Positions 1-7,161 of a stretch of 34,951 nt of DNA are shown here, in pieces. The stretch comes from Aquabacterium sp. (GTDB lineage: Bacteria > Pseudomonadota > Gammaproteobacteria > Burkholderiales > Burkholderiaceae_C). A program made the position numbers and the translations under genes. Under the pieces are notes generated by a model that was not told where the DNA came from, searched no databases, and saw only the letters and a list, made by a program, of their open reading frames with translations. How positions within the stretch are numbered: the first letter of the stretch is position 1; the number at the start of each line of letters is the position of its first letter. Location: NCBI GenBank assembly GCA_023150345.1, contig JAKLLB010000043.1, forward strand, positions 1 to 34,951. The letters are read 5' to 3'.

Positions 1-1
1 G

Positions 2-544
2 TCGCAAAGCCAGAGCGCCCCCACCCGCATCGCCGCCCAGCGCCGCGTGCGCATCTCCTCCACCCGCGGCAAAGTCACCCTGGCCGCCCCCAACCACGTG
101 CTACTGGCCGCCGCCGGCGCCGCCATCCACATGCACGGCGGCGCCATCACCTGCACCGGCCCAGGCTCCATCTACTTCAAGGCCTCGCTCAAGATCTTCA
201 ATTCGCCGGGGGCGCGGGTGGCGTATGCGTTCGCTGACCTGCCCAAGCCCGGCGAGATCCCGCCCAATCGGCTGGTCGTGACGCATCTGTATCACGACAA
301 CGATCCGGTCCAAGGCGCCGATTACGAGGCCACGTTCAGCGACGGCAGCACGCGCAAGGGCCGCACGTCGCGCGCTGGAACGGTGACACTCGAGGACGTG
401 CCACCTGGCGCCGTGAACATCCGCTTCGGCCCGGACTGCCGGCCCTACACGCCTGTGCCGCCCGACCCGAACCCGGATCACCGCCCCGCGCTGGGCACGG
501 GTGACTGGGACGCACTGGCGGCCAAGCACGGAGAGCCGCAATGA
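2..544 (+). CDS. vgrG: VgrG spike protein, C-terminal part only (5' end outside window)
   Basis: The reading frame is open from the left edge, so only about 180 C-terminal residues are visible. The first ~60 are the repetitive beta-helix typical of the VgrG DUF2345 region (VRISSTRGKVTLAAPN ... GGAITCTGPGSIYFKA). This is followed by a short beta-rich extension (VTHLYHDNDPVQGADYEATF ... GSTRKGRTSRAGTVTLEDVP) that reads like a transthyretin-like domain. VgrG trimers form the needle tip of the type VI secretion machine, and transthyretin-like tails of other VgrGs are known to bind cargo effectors. The stop overlaps the start of the next gene (ATGA, 541-544), so the effector is probably translationally coupled to its carrier. 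The family call is secure. The transthyretin assignment is by pattern only. Confidence 0.88.
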   Translation, partial: SQSQSAPTRIAAQRRVRISSTRGKVTLAAPNHVLLAAAGAAIHMHGGAITCTGPGSIYFKASLKIFNSPGARVAYAFADLPKPGEIPPNRLVVTHLYHDNDPVQGADYEATFSDGSTRKGRTSRAGTVTLEDVPPGAVNIRFGPDCRPYTPVPPDPNPDHRPALGTGDWDALAAKHGEPQ

Positions 545-1992
545 GCTGGGGGGATTTCAAGAGCGCGGCCAGCGAGGTGGCCGATTGGCTGTGGGGCACC
601 GTGCAGGGCGGCTTCAACGAAAAGCAGACGATCGGCCAGATCATCACCGATGCGGTGGTCTCGATGTTTCCGATTGCGGGCGAGGTGACCGCCGCGCGCG
701 ACGTCATCGCCGCGAGCCTGCGCCTGGCGCAGTACCCGGAAAAGCGCGAAGAAGTCAGCGAGTGGCTGGGCCTGGTGCTGCCACTGCTGGCAGTCGTGCC
801 GCTGCTCGGCGGCGCGCTCAAGGGCATCGGCAAGCTGCTGCTGCGCGCCGGCCGCAACATCGACGAGGATCGCAAGATCCTCGAGGCCTGCATCTGGCTG
901 CTCAACCGCGTCGGCCAGGGCGATGCGGTGAAGTTCCTGCGCGAGCTGGACTTCACCCGCTACGCCGCGCCGATCCAGCGCGCGGCCACCGAGGCGTTGC
1001 AGCGCATCGAAGCGGGCATCGACTACGTGCGCCAGCGCTTCGGCGCGGCCATTCCCGCGGCTGTGCACAGCCACCTGGCGGGCATCAAGGCGCAATTGCA
1101 ACTCGTGCGGCGCCTGATCGACAAGATGGTGCCGCAGGCGCTGAAGGAGCTGAACTTCAAGCTCAAGTACATCCAGCGCCTGATGTACGAGGGCGAGTGG
1201 CATGCGATCCCCGGCGCGGGCAAAGCGCTGACGCGCGAGACCGAGGCGCGGCTCGTGCACGACGCGGTGCTGGGCAAGGAGGTTTGGAAGCTGGAGGGGC
1301 AGAAGTGGCCGGCGAACGAAAAGGCAGTGTTTCGTCCCGAGCCCGGTTGGCCGGACTTGAAGGGCAAGACGAGCACCATCAACTTGCCCAAGGATGGTCA
1401 GCTCGTCGAATACTGGGCCATTGCCGCCTTCAGCGGTCCGATCAAGGCGGTCGAGTTGCCCCCCGGGACGGTGATCTACCGCATCATCACCCCAAGCAGC
1501 GATCCGGCTGGTCTGTGGTGGACCGCGGTGGACCCCAAGACGATCAACGGCTGGTACTGGCGCGTGAAGTTCGCGGTGCTGCAGAGCTGGAGCACCAACG
1601 GCAAGTACGTCAAGTACGTCGTCAAGGACAAGCCGCTGCACGTCTGGGAAGGCAAGGTCGCCAGCCAGATCGACCAGGAACGCAACCTGCGCGGTGGCGC
1701 GCCCAACCCCGGGTTCGGGCAGTATCTCGAAGGCGGCGAGACCCAGCTCTACCTCGACCTCACCCATCCGTCGAACGCGCACGCGCTGGCCGATGTGCGC
1801 AAGCTGCCGCTGCTCGATACCGAGTGGATCGACCACATGAACGTCAACCTGCCCGAGCGCGGTGCCACCGCGCAGAAGCTCACCCGCGACAGCATCGAGC
1901 CCAAGTCGCTGCCATCGGCGAACCTGGCCGCGGCGGCCAATGCGGCAGCGCACGGCGTGCGGGCGGCTTCGACGGACTCGCACGGGCACTGA
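541..1992 (+). CDS. Putative T6SS effector with TNT/ART-like C-terminal toxin domain
   Basis: A 483-residue protein coupled to the upstream vgrG by an ATGA overlap and followed by an immunity-like gene, the standard cargo arrangement. Residues ~28-140 are a hydrophobic domain (PIAGEVTAARDVIAA; a Leu/Val/Gly-rich stretch at 76-101) shared with the second effector at 17309. Residues ~145-215 are helical. The C-terminal ~170 residues resemble NAD-using toxins of the TNT/ADP-ribosyltransferase fold: LPPGTVIYRI with R314, LWWTAVDP (325-332), SWST (349-352), YVVKDKPLHVWEGKVA (359-374) and GGETQLYL with Q402. In TNT-type NADases a conserved Arg and a late Gln in a Gly-rich turn sit in this order. 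That enzymatic call is inference from motif order. Other possibilities are an unrelated toxin fold or a true mono-ADP-ribosyltransferase. The effector role is much better supported than the chemistry. Confidence 0.7.
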   Translation: MSWGDFKSAASEVADWLWGTVQGGFNEKQTIGQIITDAVVSMFPIAGEVTAARDVIAASLRLAQYPEKREEVSEWLGLVLPLLAVVPLLGGALKGIGKLLLRAGRNIDEDRKILEACIWLLNRVGQGDAVKFLRELDFTRYAAPIQRAATEALQRIEAGIDYVRQRFGAAIPAAVHSHLAGIKAQLQLVRRLIDKMVPQALKELNFKLKYIQRLMYEGEWHAIPGAGKALTRETEARLVHDAVLGKEVWKLEGQKWPANEKAVFRPEPGWPDLKGKTSTINLPKDGQLVEYWAIAAFSGPIKAVELPPGTVIYRIITPSSDPAGLWWTAVDPKTINGWYWRVKFAVLQSWSTNGKYVKYVVKDKPLHVWEGKVASQIDQERNLRGGAPNPGFGQYLEGGETQLYLDLTHPSNAHALADVRKLPLLDTEWIDHMNVNLPERGATAQKLTRDSIEPKSLPSANLAAAANAAAHGVRAASTDSHGH

Positions 1993-2044
1993 GTCACTGC
2001 AACGCACACGATCATTCCGAGCCGATTCGAGCGAGCCAATCATC

Positions 2045-3145
2045 ATGGACTACCAGACCAAGCAGCGCGAGGCGTTCTACCTTATCAAGAAGTACACCAG
2101 CGTCACCTGGCACGCCGAAGCCTTCCGGCTGTTCAAGCAGTTCTGCGAAGACTACGAGCGCGACTTCTACCGCAAGCCCGTCGCCGGCTACCAGGCGACC
2201 GAGTGGGACGAGCAGAACCTGCGGATGTTCTGGGAGTACGCCAGCGAGATGGAAGACGGGCTGGCCGCCGTGCGCAAGGGCGACCTGTGGGGCGGACGCG
2301 AGTTGATGCGCCATGGCGGCCAGTTCAGCCGCTGGTTGTTCTCGCGCCGCTTCGACGAAATGATCATGCGACCACACGGCTACAGGCGCGACAAGAGCGA
2401 AGGTCCCTGCCAGGGCATTTATGCCAACGCCGAGCGCGCGCACGACATGATGATTGCCGGCTCCATCGTCAGGCATACCGACTACCTCCGCCGCGACTGG
2501 GTGTCGTTGCCCTGGAATTGGCAAGTCGAGTACGGCGACCCGGCCGCCGTGGCGCTGAGGATCCCCTACGGCGTGCCGCCGGGCGAGTTGCCGCCACTGC
2601 CCGAGCCCGACCCCGATGCCCCGGTCATCCGCAGCGGTGATCCCGTACCCGAGCACGGCATCTGGGTCGTCGAGCCCGACGACGCGCATCGCGGCCAAAC
2701 CTACTGCATAGCCTATCTCGCAACCTGGGCGTCCGCCCTGGAAACCATCAGCGAGCAGGAGTACGAGCGCAATACCCAGTGGGAGCGAACCGACGACGAG
2801 TCGGCGAGACTCGCCAGCGACGCGATCAAGGACTATTCCGTGCGCTGGCGCCTGCTGTGGCGCGACACGCGCTACGCCGGCGGCCGCGTGCCCGACGAGG
2901 AAGCCGACTACCTGACCTACCGCCCCCCCACCGGCCAGCCGCCGGCGATGGTGCAGTGGCTGCAGTGCAATGACGGCCAGCCCTGCCCGCGCGACGGGTG
3001 GTGGTACGCGGCCGTACACAGCGGCACGCACCGCTACTTCCGGCACGGCGAAACACTGCCTCACATCGACAACCCGATGTGGGCTTCGACGCTGTGGCAG
3101 TTCGTCGGTGATCAAGCGGCGGGCACGCCTGCGCCGCGCGTCTGA
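2045..3145 (+). CDS. Probable Imm71/Imm72-like immunity protein for the upstream effector
   Basis: A 366-residue soluble protein with no signal peptide, 52 bases after the effector gene. The N-terminal ~130 residues (QREAFYLIKKYTSVTWHAEA ... EDGLAAVRKGDLWGGRELM) are charged and helical and resemble the Imm71/Imm72 immunity families as I remember them. The last ~55 residues carry GQPCPRDGWWYAAVHSGT ... HGETLPHI ... WASTLWQF, a module also found at the end of the PoNi-like protein at 18770. The frame is open further upstream, but the ATG at 2045 is chosen because it follows the previous stop and begins the family-like sequence; the Shine-Dalgarno sequence is weak (gagcgag). By position it should neutralise the 541-1992 toxin in the cytoplasm of the producer. 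Confidence 0.7.
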   Translation: MDYQTKQREAFYLIKKYTSVTWHAEAFRLFKQFCEDYERDFYRKPVAGYQATEWDEQNLRMFWEYASEMEDGLAAVRKGDLWGGRELMRHGGQFSRWLFSRRFDEMIMRPHGYRRDKSEGPCQGIYANAERAHDMMIAGSIVRHTDYLRRDWVSLPWNWQVEYGDPAAVALRIPYGVPPGELPPLPEPDPDAPVIRSGDPVPEHGIWVVEPDDAHRGQTYCIAYLATWASALETISEQEYERNTQWERTDDESARLASDAIKDYSVRWRLLWRDTRYAGGRVPDEEADYLTYRPPTGQPPAMVQWLQCNDGQPCPRDGWWYAAVHSGTHRYFRHGETLPHIDNPMWASTLWQFVGDQAAGTPAPRV

Positions 3146-3209
3146 GGGCGCTTCAGTTCCATGGACGGGTGCGGTGAGAGCAGGACGGTCTCGTCTTCCC
3201 AAGAGCGCT

Positions 3210-4157
3210 CTACGGCAATGACTCGGCACTGGCGTACCTCTGCGCCCTCGGCTGCAGCTTCTGCGGGCAAGCCGCATGGCGCCCCCAGTGGCGCGCACAC
3301 GAACGGCGAACGCAGCCCAGTGCATCGCCCGGAGTGGCCAGGCGCTGGCAGTGCCGCACCTGGTGCTCCACGCTGAGGCGCGGCGCACCGGTCGCGGCCA
3401 ACGCCGGCGCTGGCCCGACACGCGCTGGCCTCGTGGACGCGCCAATCGTGCCCGTCGGCGCTCCATGGCCGACCTGAGGGCGGCGCGCAGCGGCCGGAGG
3501 CACCGCATGCGCGATGAGCGCCGCCACCAGCGCCACGTCTGGGTCGGGGTCAGTTGTCGGTGTGCGCACCGCTCGTGCTGGCCGCGCGACCACTGGCCGG
3601 CCTGTCGGGCGCACGGCGAGGGTGCGCGCCTCGGCTGATGCGGCGGCTGATGGCGCGGCTGACGGCGCTACAGGCGGGTTGGCCAGTGCTGCGGATGCGG
3701 GGTGATCGGCCTGAGCTGCGGGCATGGCAGCGGGTTCGGCCACGGACCCGACGGCCGTCGCCGGTTCCTCGCCTGCGGCCGAAGCGGACGCGATGACCGA
3801 TGCGGGTGCTGACGATGCAACCACGGGTGATGTGGCCATGGCCACAGCGGACGAAGAAGTGGCCGGAGAAGACGCCGGCACGGCCGCCGCAGTTGCCACC
3901 CGCGGACTTGAAGTTAGGGATGCGATGTTAGGGATGGACACCTCGGCCTCGAGGCGCCAGAGAACACCCGCCAACAGGGCCGCAAACACGGCAATCAGCC
4001 ACTTTCCCCGCACTACCGGGTGGTTGTCGTCGGGCGCAACCCCTAATCCGTGGAGCATGCGGGCACCCTCGGTACCGCTGCCGGCGCCTGGCGAAGGCGG
4101 AAACAGGCTGGGTACGCGTCGATCGGGCGTTGGCGGCTGGGGTGAGGTACTGGACAA
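3210..4157 (-). CDS. Hypothetical Ala/Pro/Ser-rich single-pass membrane protein, TTG start
   Basis: A 315-residue frame on the strand opposite its neighbours. It starts at a TTG preceded by a strong AAGGAG with about 7 bases of spacing, which is the main reason to believe it. Residues 1-50 are proline-rich and cytoplasmic-looking. One transmembrane segment follows (WLIAVFAALLAGVLWRL, 53-69). Residues ~80-230 are a low-complexity Ala/Ser/Pro/Val linker. The end carries a cysteine cluster (HCQRLATPGDALGCVRRSCA, then HAAC). No family is recognised. The topology, with an anchor, a long flexible periplasmic spacer and a Cys-bearing tip, suggests an envelope protein. It sits between a T6SS immunity gene and a T6SS-linked peptidase, so a secretion-related role is possible but unproven. 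Overlapping open frames on the plus strand look like GC-driven shadows. Confidence 0.6.
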   Translation of the reverse strand: MSSTSPQPPTPDRRVPSLFPPSPGAGSGTEGARMLHGLGVAPDDNHPVVRGKWLIAVFAALLAGVLWRLEAEVSIPNIASLTSSPRVATAAAVPASSPATSSSAVAMATSPVVASSAPASVIASASAAGEEPATAVGSVAEPAAMPAAQADHPASAALANPPVAPSAAPSAAASAEARTLAVRPTGRPVVARPARAVRTPTTDPDPDVALVAALIAHAVPPAAARRPQVGHGAPTGTIGASTRPARVGPAPALAATGAPRLSVEHQVRHCQRLATPGDALGCVRRSCARHWGRHAACPQKLQPRAQRYASAESLP

Positions 4158-4243
4158 TGCGCGCTCCTTGACGGGCAGGGGCGGGTCGGGGCCGCAGGTC
4201 GGCTCCGGGTGGCTGGCGGCATTCTAGAAGTGGATAGCTTCCA

Positions 4244-5203
4244 ATGCACGCAGCATGCGGCCTGGGCGCGACAGGGGTCAACCGCAACATGGTCTACGGC
4301 ATCGTCTTCTACTTCCTGCTGATGACCGCATTGCTCGCCTGGCTGCTGCTGCCGCCGGTGCGCAGTGCGGCGATCGCGCGCGCGCAGCGCTGGCGGCGTC
4401 GCGGTCAAGCAGCGACGCTGCGCGCAGCGGCCGCCGCGCAGACGCGTGCGCGCCGCACCCGCGCCGGCGCCGGGTTGTCGATGCGCGGCCTCCTGGCCTG
4501 GCTGGGTCGCTGGCGGGTGCCGCTGGCCGGCGCGCTGGCACTGCTGGTGCTGGTGCCCGGCCTGGCCTTGGGCGTGCGCAGCTGGTGGCGCTTCGACGGC
4601 TACGACCACACCGCCACCCGCGCAGTCGACGAGCACATTGCCGCGCTGCTCCGAGGCGAGGAGCTGGTACCGCCGCCGCCGTTGCCGCCTGAGCTGTTCG
4701 GCACGCCCGAGATCGAGATGGCACGGCCGCTGACCCGCACCGCCAGCCGCCAGTGGGAGTTGCTCGATCCGGAGTTCCGGCGGCGGCTGTTGCTGGTGTT
4801 CCGTCTGCTCAAGGAGCGGCACGGCTACGAAGCCGTTCTGATCGAAGGCTATCGCAGCCCGCAGCGCCAGGCGGAACTGGCGGGCCTGGGTCCGCAGGTG
4901 ACACGTGCGGGGGCCTACGAAAGCTACCACCAGTTCGGCCTGGCCGCCGACGTGGCCTTCCTGCGCGACGGCCGCATCGTCATCTCCGAGGCCGACCCGT
5001 GGGCCATGCGCGGCTATGAACACACCGGCGCCCTGGCCCGATCGCTGGGTCTGACCTGGGGTGGCGACTGGCGCAGCCTGCGTGACTGGGGCCACCTCGA
5101 GCTCGCACGTCCCGAAGTGCTGGCCGCAGCCCGTGCGGCCGTGTCGGCCCGCACCTCCCCAGCTGCGCCCGCGGCGCAGCCCCCTTCAACCCGAACCCCA
5201 TGA
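4244..5203 (+). CDS. Membrane-anchored M15 family peptidase (VanY/endolysin type), T6SS-linked
   Basis: A 319-residue protein. Two hydrophobic segments (about 19-37 and 93-113) flank an Arg/Ala-rich stretch, and the C-terminal ~140 residues are an M15 metallopeptidase domain. The zinc-site signature is clear: SYHQFGLAADVAF (H-x6-D) and GGDWRSLRDWGHLEL (W-G-H), with the substrate-loop EGYRSPQRQAELAGLG upstream. M15 enzymes cut peptide stems in peptidoglycan (L,D- or D,D-specific). The gene is 10 bases before a PAAR gene. In Acinetobacter the T6SS-linked peptidase TagX opens peptidoglycan for assembly of the apparatus, and a similar job is inferred here. An internal ATG at 4289 (MVYGIVFYFLLM) is a plausible alternative start, giving a shorter tail before the first membrane helix. 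Confidence 0.85.
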   Translation: MHAACGLGATGVNRNMVYGIVFYFLLMTALLAWLLLPPVRSAAIARAQRWRRRGQAATLRAAAAAQTRARRTRAGAGLSMRGLLAWLGRWRVPLAGALALLVLVPGLALGVRSWWRFDGYDHTATRAVDEHIAALLRGEELVPPPPLPPELFGTPEIEMARPLTRTASRQWELLDPEFRRRLLLVFRLLKERHGYEAVLIEGYRSPQRQAELAGLGPQVTRAGAYESYHQFGLAADVAFLRDGRIVISEADPWAMRGYEHTGALARSLGLTWGGDWRSLRDWGHLELARPEVLAAARAAVSARTSPAAPAAQPPSTRTP

Positions 5204-5213
5204 GGAAGACCGC

Positions 5214-5483
5214 ATGACCCGTCCCGTCATCCTGCTCGGTGATCGCCACAGCCACGGTGGTCACGTGATCGAAGGCGCACCCGCCACCGATCACTACGGA
5301 ATCCCGATCGCCCGCCTGGGCGATGCCGTCACGTGCCCGGTGCCCGGCCACGGCACCAACTACATCGCCAGCGGCGACCCGACCTGCATCATCGACGGCA
5401 AGCCGGTGGCCCGCCACCGCGACGTCACAGCCTGCGGGGCCGTGCTTTACCACTCGCAGTGTCCGACCATCGATCACCTATGA
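5214..5483 (+). CDS. PAAR domain protein (T6SS spike tip)
   Basis: An 89-residue stand-alone PAAR protein: VILLGDRHSHGGHVIEG at the start, then the repeated Gly/Asp turns GIPIARLGDAVTCPVPGHGT and SGDPTCIIDGKPVARHRDVT, and a Cys/His-rich end (ACGAVLYHSQCP) fitting the metal-bound cone tip. PAAR proteins cap the VgrG trimer and sharpen the needle. The frame is open upstream, but the ATG at 5214 has an excellent ribosome site (GAGGAA, 7 bases away) and immediately starts the domain, so no N-terminal extension is expected. It lies 10 bases after the M15 peptidase gene and is probably in one transcript with it. Its stop codon is also the first codon of a dispersed repeat copy. Confidence 0.93.
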   Translation: MTRPVILLGDRHSHGGHVIEGAPATDHYGIPIARLGDAVTCPVPGHGTNYIASGDPTCIIDGKPVARHRDVTACGAVLYHSQCPTIDHL

Positions 5484-5555
5484 GCACGCCGGGCCGTTCC
5501 CAAGCGCGAGTTCCGCAGCCCGCCGGGCAGGGGGCGCAGGATGGTCCCATGAGCG
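5481..5555. repeat. Dispersed repeat, copy 1 (after PAAR gene)
   Basis: The core reads GCACGCCGGGCCGTTCCC then AAGCGCGAGTTCCGCAGCCC. It matches the two copies at 17184-17316 with only a few substitutions. The copy starts at the TGA of the PAAR gene and ends just before the start of the 529-aa gene. Read in the frame overlapping that stop (ATGAGC...) it spells MSTPGRSQARVPQPAG, a near match to the peptide encoded by the other copies. Confidence 0.75.
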
Positions 5556-5571
5556 CGCGGAGACGGCCACG

Positions 5572-7161
5572 ATGAACGGTGTCTTCCGCGGGCTTGCGTG
5601 GATCGTGGCCGTGTGCAGCGTGGTCTGGCTGGCCGTGCTGTGGCGATGGCAGGCGACCGGGCGCGACGTCTCGGGTCCCGATCTGATGGCCTACCTGCTG
5701 GTGCTGCCCCTCGTGGTGCTGGCCCTCGGTTGGGCGTTGCGATGGGCGTGGCGCGGCGCGGCTGCGCGCGAGTCCGAACGCGCGGCCGCAGCCGCAGGCG
5801 TGGGCCCGGCGGGCGCCGGGACCGCTGCACCTGCCGGCCACGAAGCCGAGCGACATTGGGCCTGGCAGCTTCACTCGGCCCACTTGAACTGCCCGTGCGC
5901 GCAGGATGCCCCGGCACTGCTGCAGGCCGGCATGAAGGGGCAACCGTTGCCGGCGCTCGACACGGAGCTGGTGAACGCCGAAGGGCTGCCCGTCCTGTCC
6001 ACGCGCATCACGGAGCTGGCGTTGGACGACGTGCGGCTGGCACTGCAGGACCTGCGCGCGGGCGTCCCCGCATCGGCTCCCCCTGGCGACACCGGCGCAG
6101 CACGCACAGACGACGCGCCTGACGAGGCGGCCGCTGTGCCTGACCACATCGTGCGGGCACTGGCGGCGTTGGCGCCGGCGCTGAAGCAGGCACTCGACGA
6201 CCTCACGCCGTGGGCGACGACGGAGGCCGCGCCCACGCCAGCGCCTGACCGTTGGTTGCGGGTGTGGCTGGGACTGCCGGCGACATGGCAGCCGCCGCTG
6301 CGCGAACTGGCCGCGGGGTGGGCACGCGAGCAGATCACCCGGCACTGGTCGACCGCCGAGGTGGTTGCCCATGTGAGCGTCCAGGTCTGCGATGGCATCG
6401 AGCTTTGGGCGCATGCCGATCGACTGCTGCTGGCCGCCACCCGGCAGAGTGAAGACATGCGGCTGCTGATGCTGGGCTGCCACAGCGACCTGTCCGAAGA
6501 GGCGATCGCCGCACTCGAGAGCGAGCGCCGGCTGTTCGACGCGGGCCAGCAGCCGCGCGGGGCCATACCCGGCGAGGCCGCTGCGGCGCTGGTGCTGTCC
6601 CCGCCAGAACCGTCTCCTGATCTGCCCACCGCCGGCACGCGCCGGGCGCCCCCTGAATCCACCGCGCCTGCATCGCCGCAACCCGATGCGCCGCCGCTGG
6701 CCTGGCTGCACCGGGCCGCACTGGCGCGCCGCGACAAGCCCATCGAGGCCGCCGGGGCCGTCTCGAGCCAGGTGCTGGCCGATGTGTTGAGGCAGGCGCT
6801 GCAGGCGGGCGCCATCGCCGCAGACGCCGTGGCCGCCGTGATCTGCGACGCCGACGCCCACACGCCACGCGCGACCGAACTCTTTGGCACGACGCTCAAG
6901 GCGCTGCCGCATCTGGACCCGGCCGAGCAGATGTGCCGGCTGGGCACCATCGCCGCGCATGGGTCGGCCGGTGCGCTGCTGGTGGTGGCCGCTGCCGCGG
7001 CCCGCGTGACCACCGATGGCCAGCCCTGCCTGGCACTGTCGCTGGGCGACTCGCACTGGCGCCTGGCGCTGCTGCTGCGCCCCGTGCCTGCCGGCCCCGA
7101 AGCAGGCGCCGCAGCGCCCTCCCTCACCCCGACTGCGAAGGCCCCGGAGGCCCGACGATGA
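5572..7161 (+). CDS. T6SS-associated inner-membrane protein of unknown function, coupled to tssM
   Basis: A 529-residue protein with two N-terminal membrane helices (about 6-24 and 38-60), and the rest probably in the cytoplasm or periplasm as one block. The first soluble part (~90-320) contains HLNCPCAQDAPALLQAGMKG and helical Ala/Leu-rich sequence. A Pro/Ala linker lies at ~355-385, and a second alpha/beta domain (~390-520) ends in LALSLGDSHWRLALLL. No catalytic motif is recognised. The ATG at 5572 is chosen because it has GGAGAC upstream and starts the first helix; the frame is open further upstream only through the repeat. The stop overlaps the tssM start (ATGA, 7158-7161), so the product is likely made in step with TssM and may be a partner of the membrane complex. 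That role is inference from coupling. Confidence 0.82.
   Translation: MNGVFRGLAWIVAVCSVVWLAVLWRWQATGRDVSGPDLMAYLLVLPLVVLALGWALRWAWRGAAARESERAAAAAGVGPAGAGTAAPAGHEAERHWAWQLHSAHLNCPCAQDAPALLQAGMKGQPLPALDTELVNAEGLPVLSTRITELALDDVRLALQDLRAGVPASAPPGDTGAARTDDAPDEAAAVPDHIVRALAALAPALKQALDDLTPWATTEAAPTPAPDRWLRVWLGLPATWQPPLRELAAGWAREQITRHWSTAEVVAHVSVQVCDGIELWAHADRLLLAATRQSEDMRLLMLGCHSDLSEEAIAALESERRLFDAGQQPRGAIPGEAAAALVLSPPEPSPDLPTAGTRRAPPESTAPASPQPDAPPLAWLHRAALARRDKPIEAAGAVSSQVLADVLRQALQAGAIAADAVAAVICDADAHTPRATELFGTTLKALPHLDPAEQMCRLGTIAAHGSAGALLVVAAAAARVTTDGQPCLALSLGDSHWRLALLLRPVPAGPEAGAAAPSLTPTAKAPEARR

Noticed and set aside
478-2046. A 522-codon minus-strand frame opposite the first effector
   Set aside because: Antisense shadow; the effector on the plus strand has clear domain motifs and ATGA coupling.
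3202-3211. AGAGCGCTCT palindrome as a terminator between the immunity gene and the TTG-start gene
   Set aside because: It has no loop, no T-run and lies across the stop codon; it is too short to be meaningful in GC-rich DNA.
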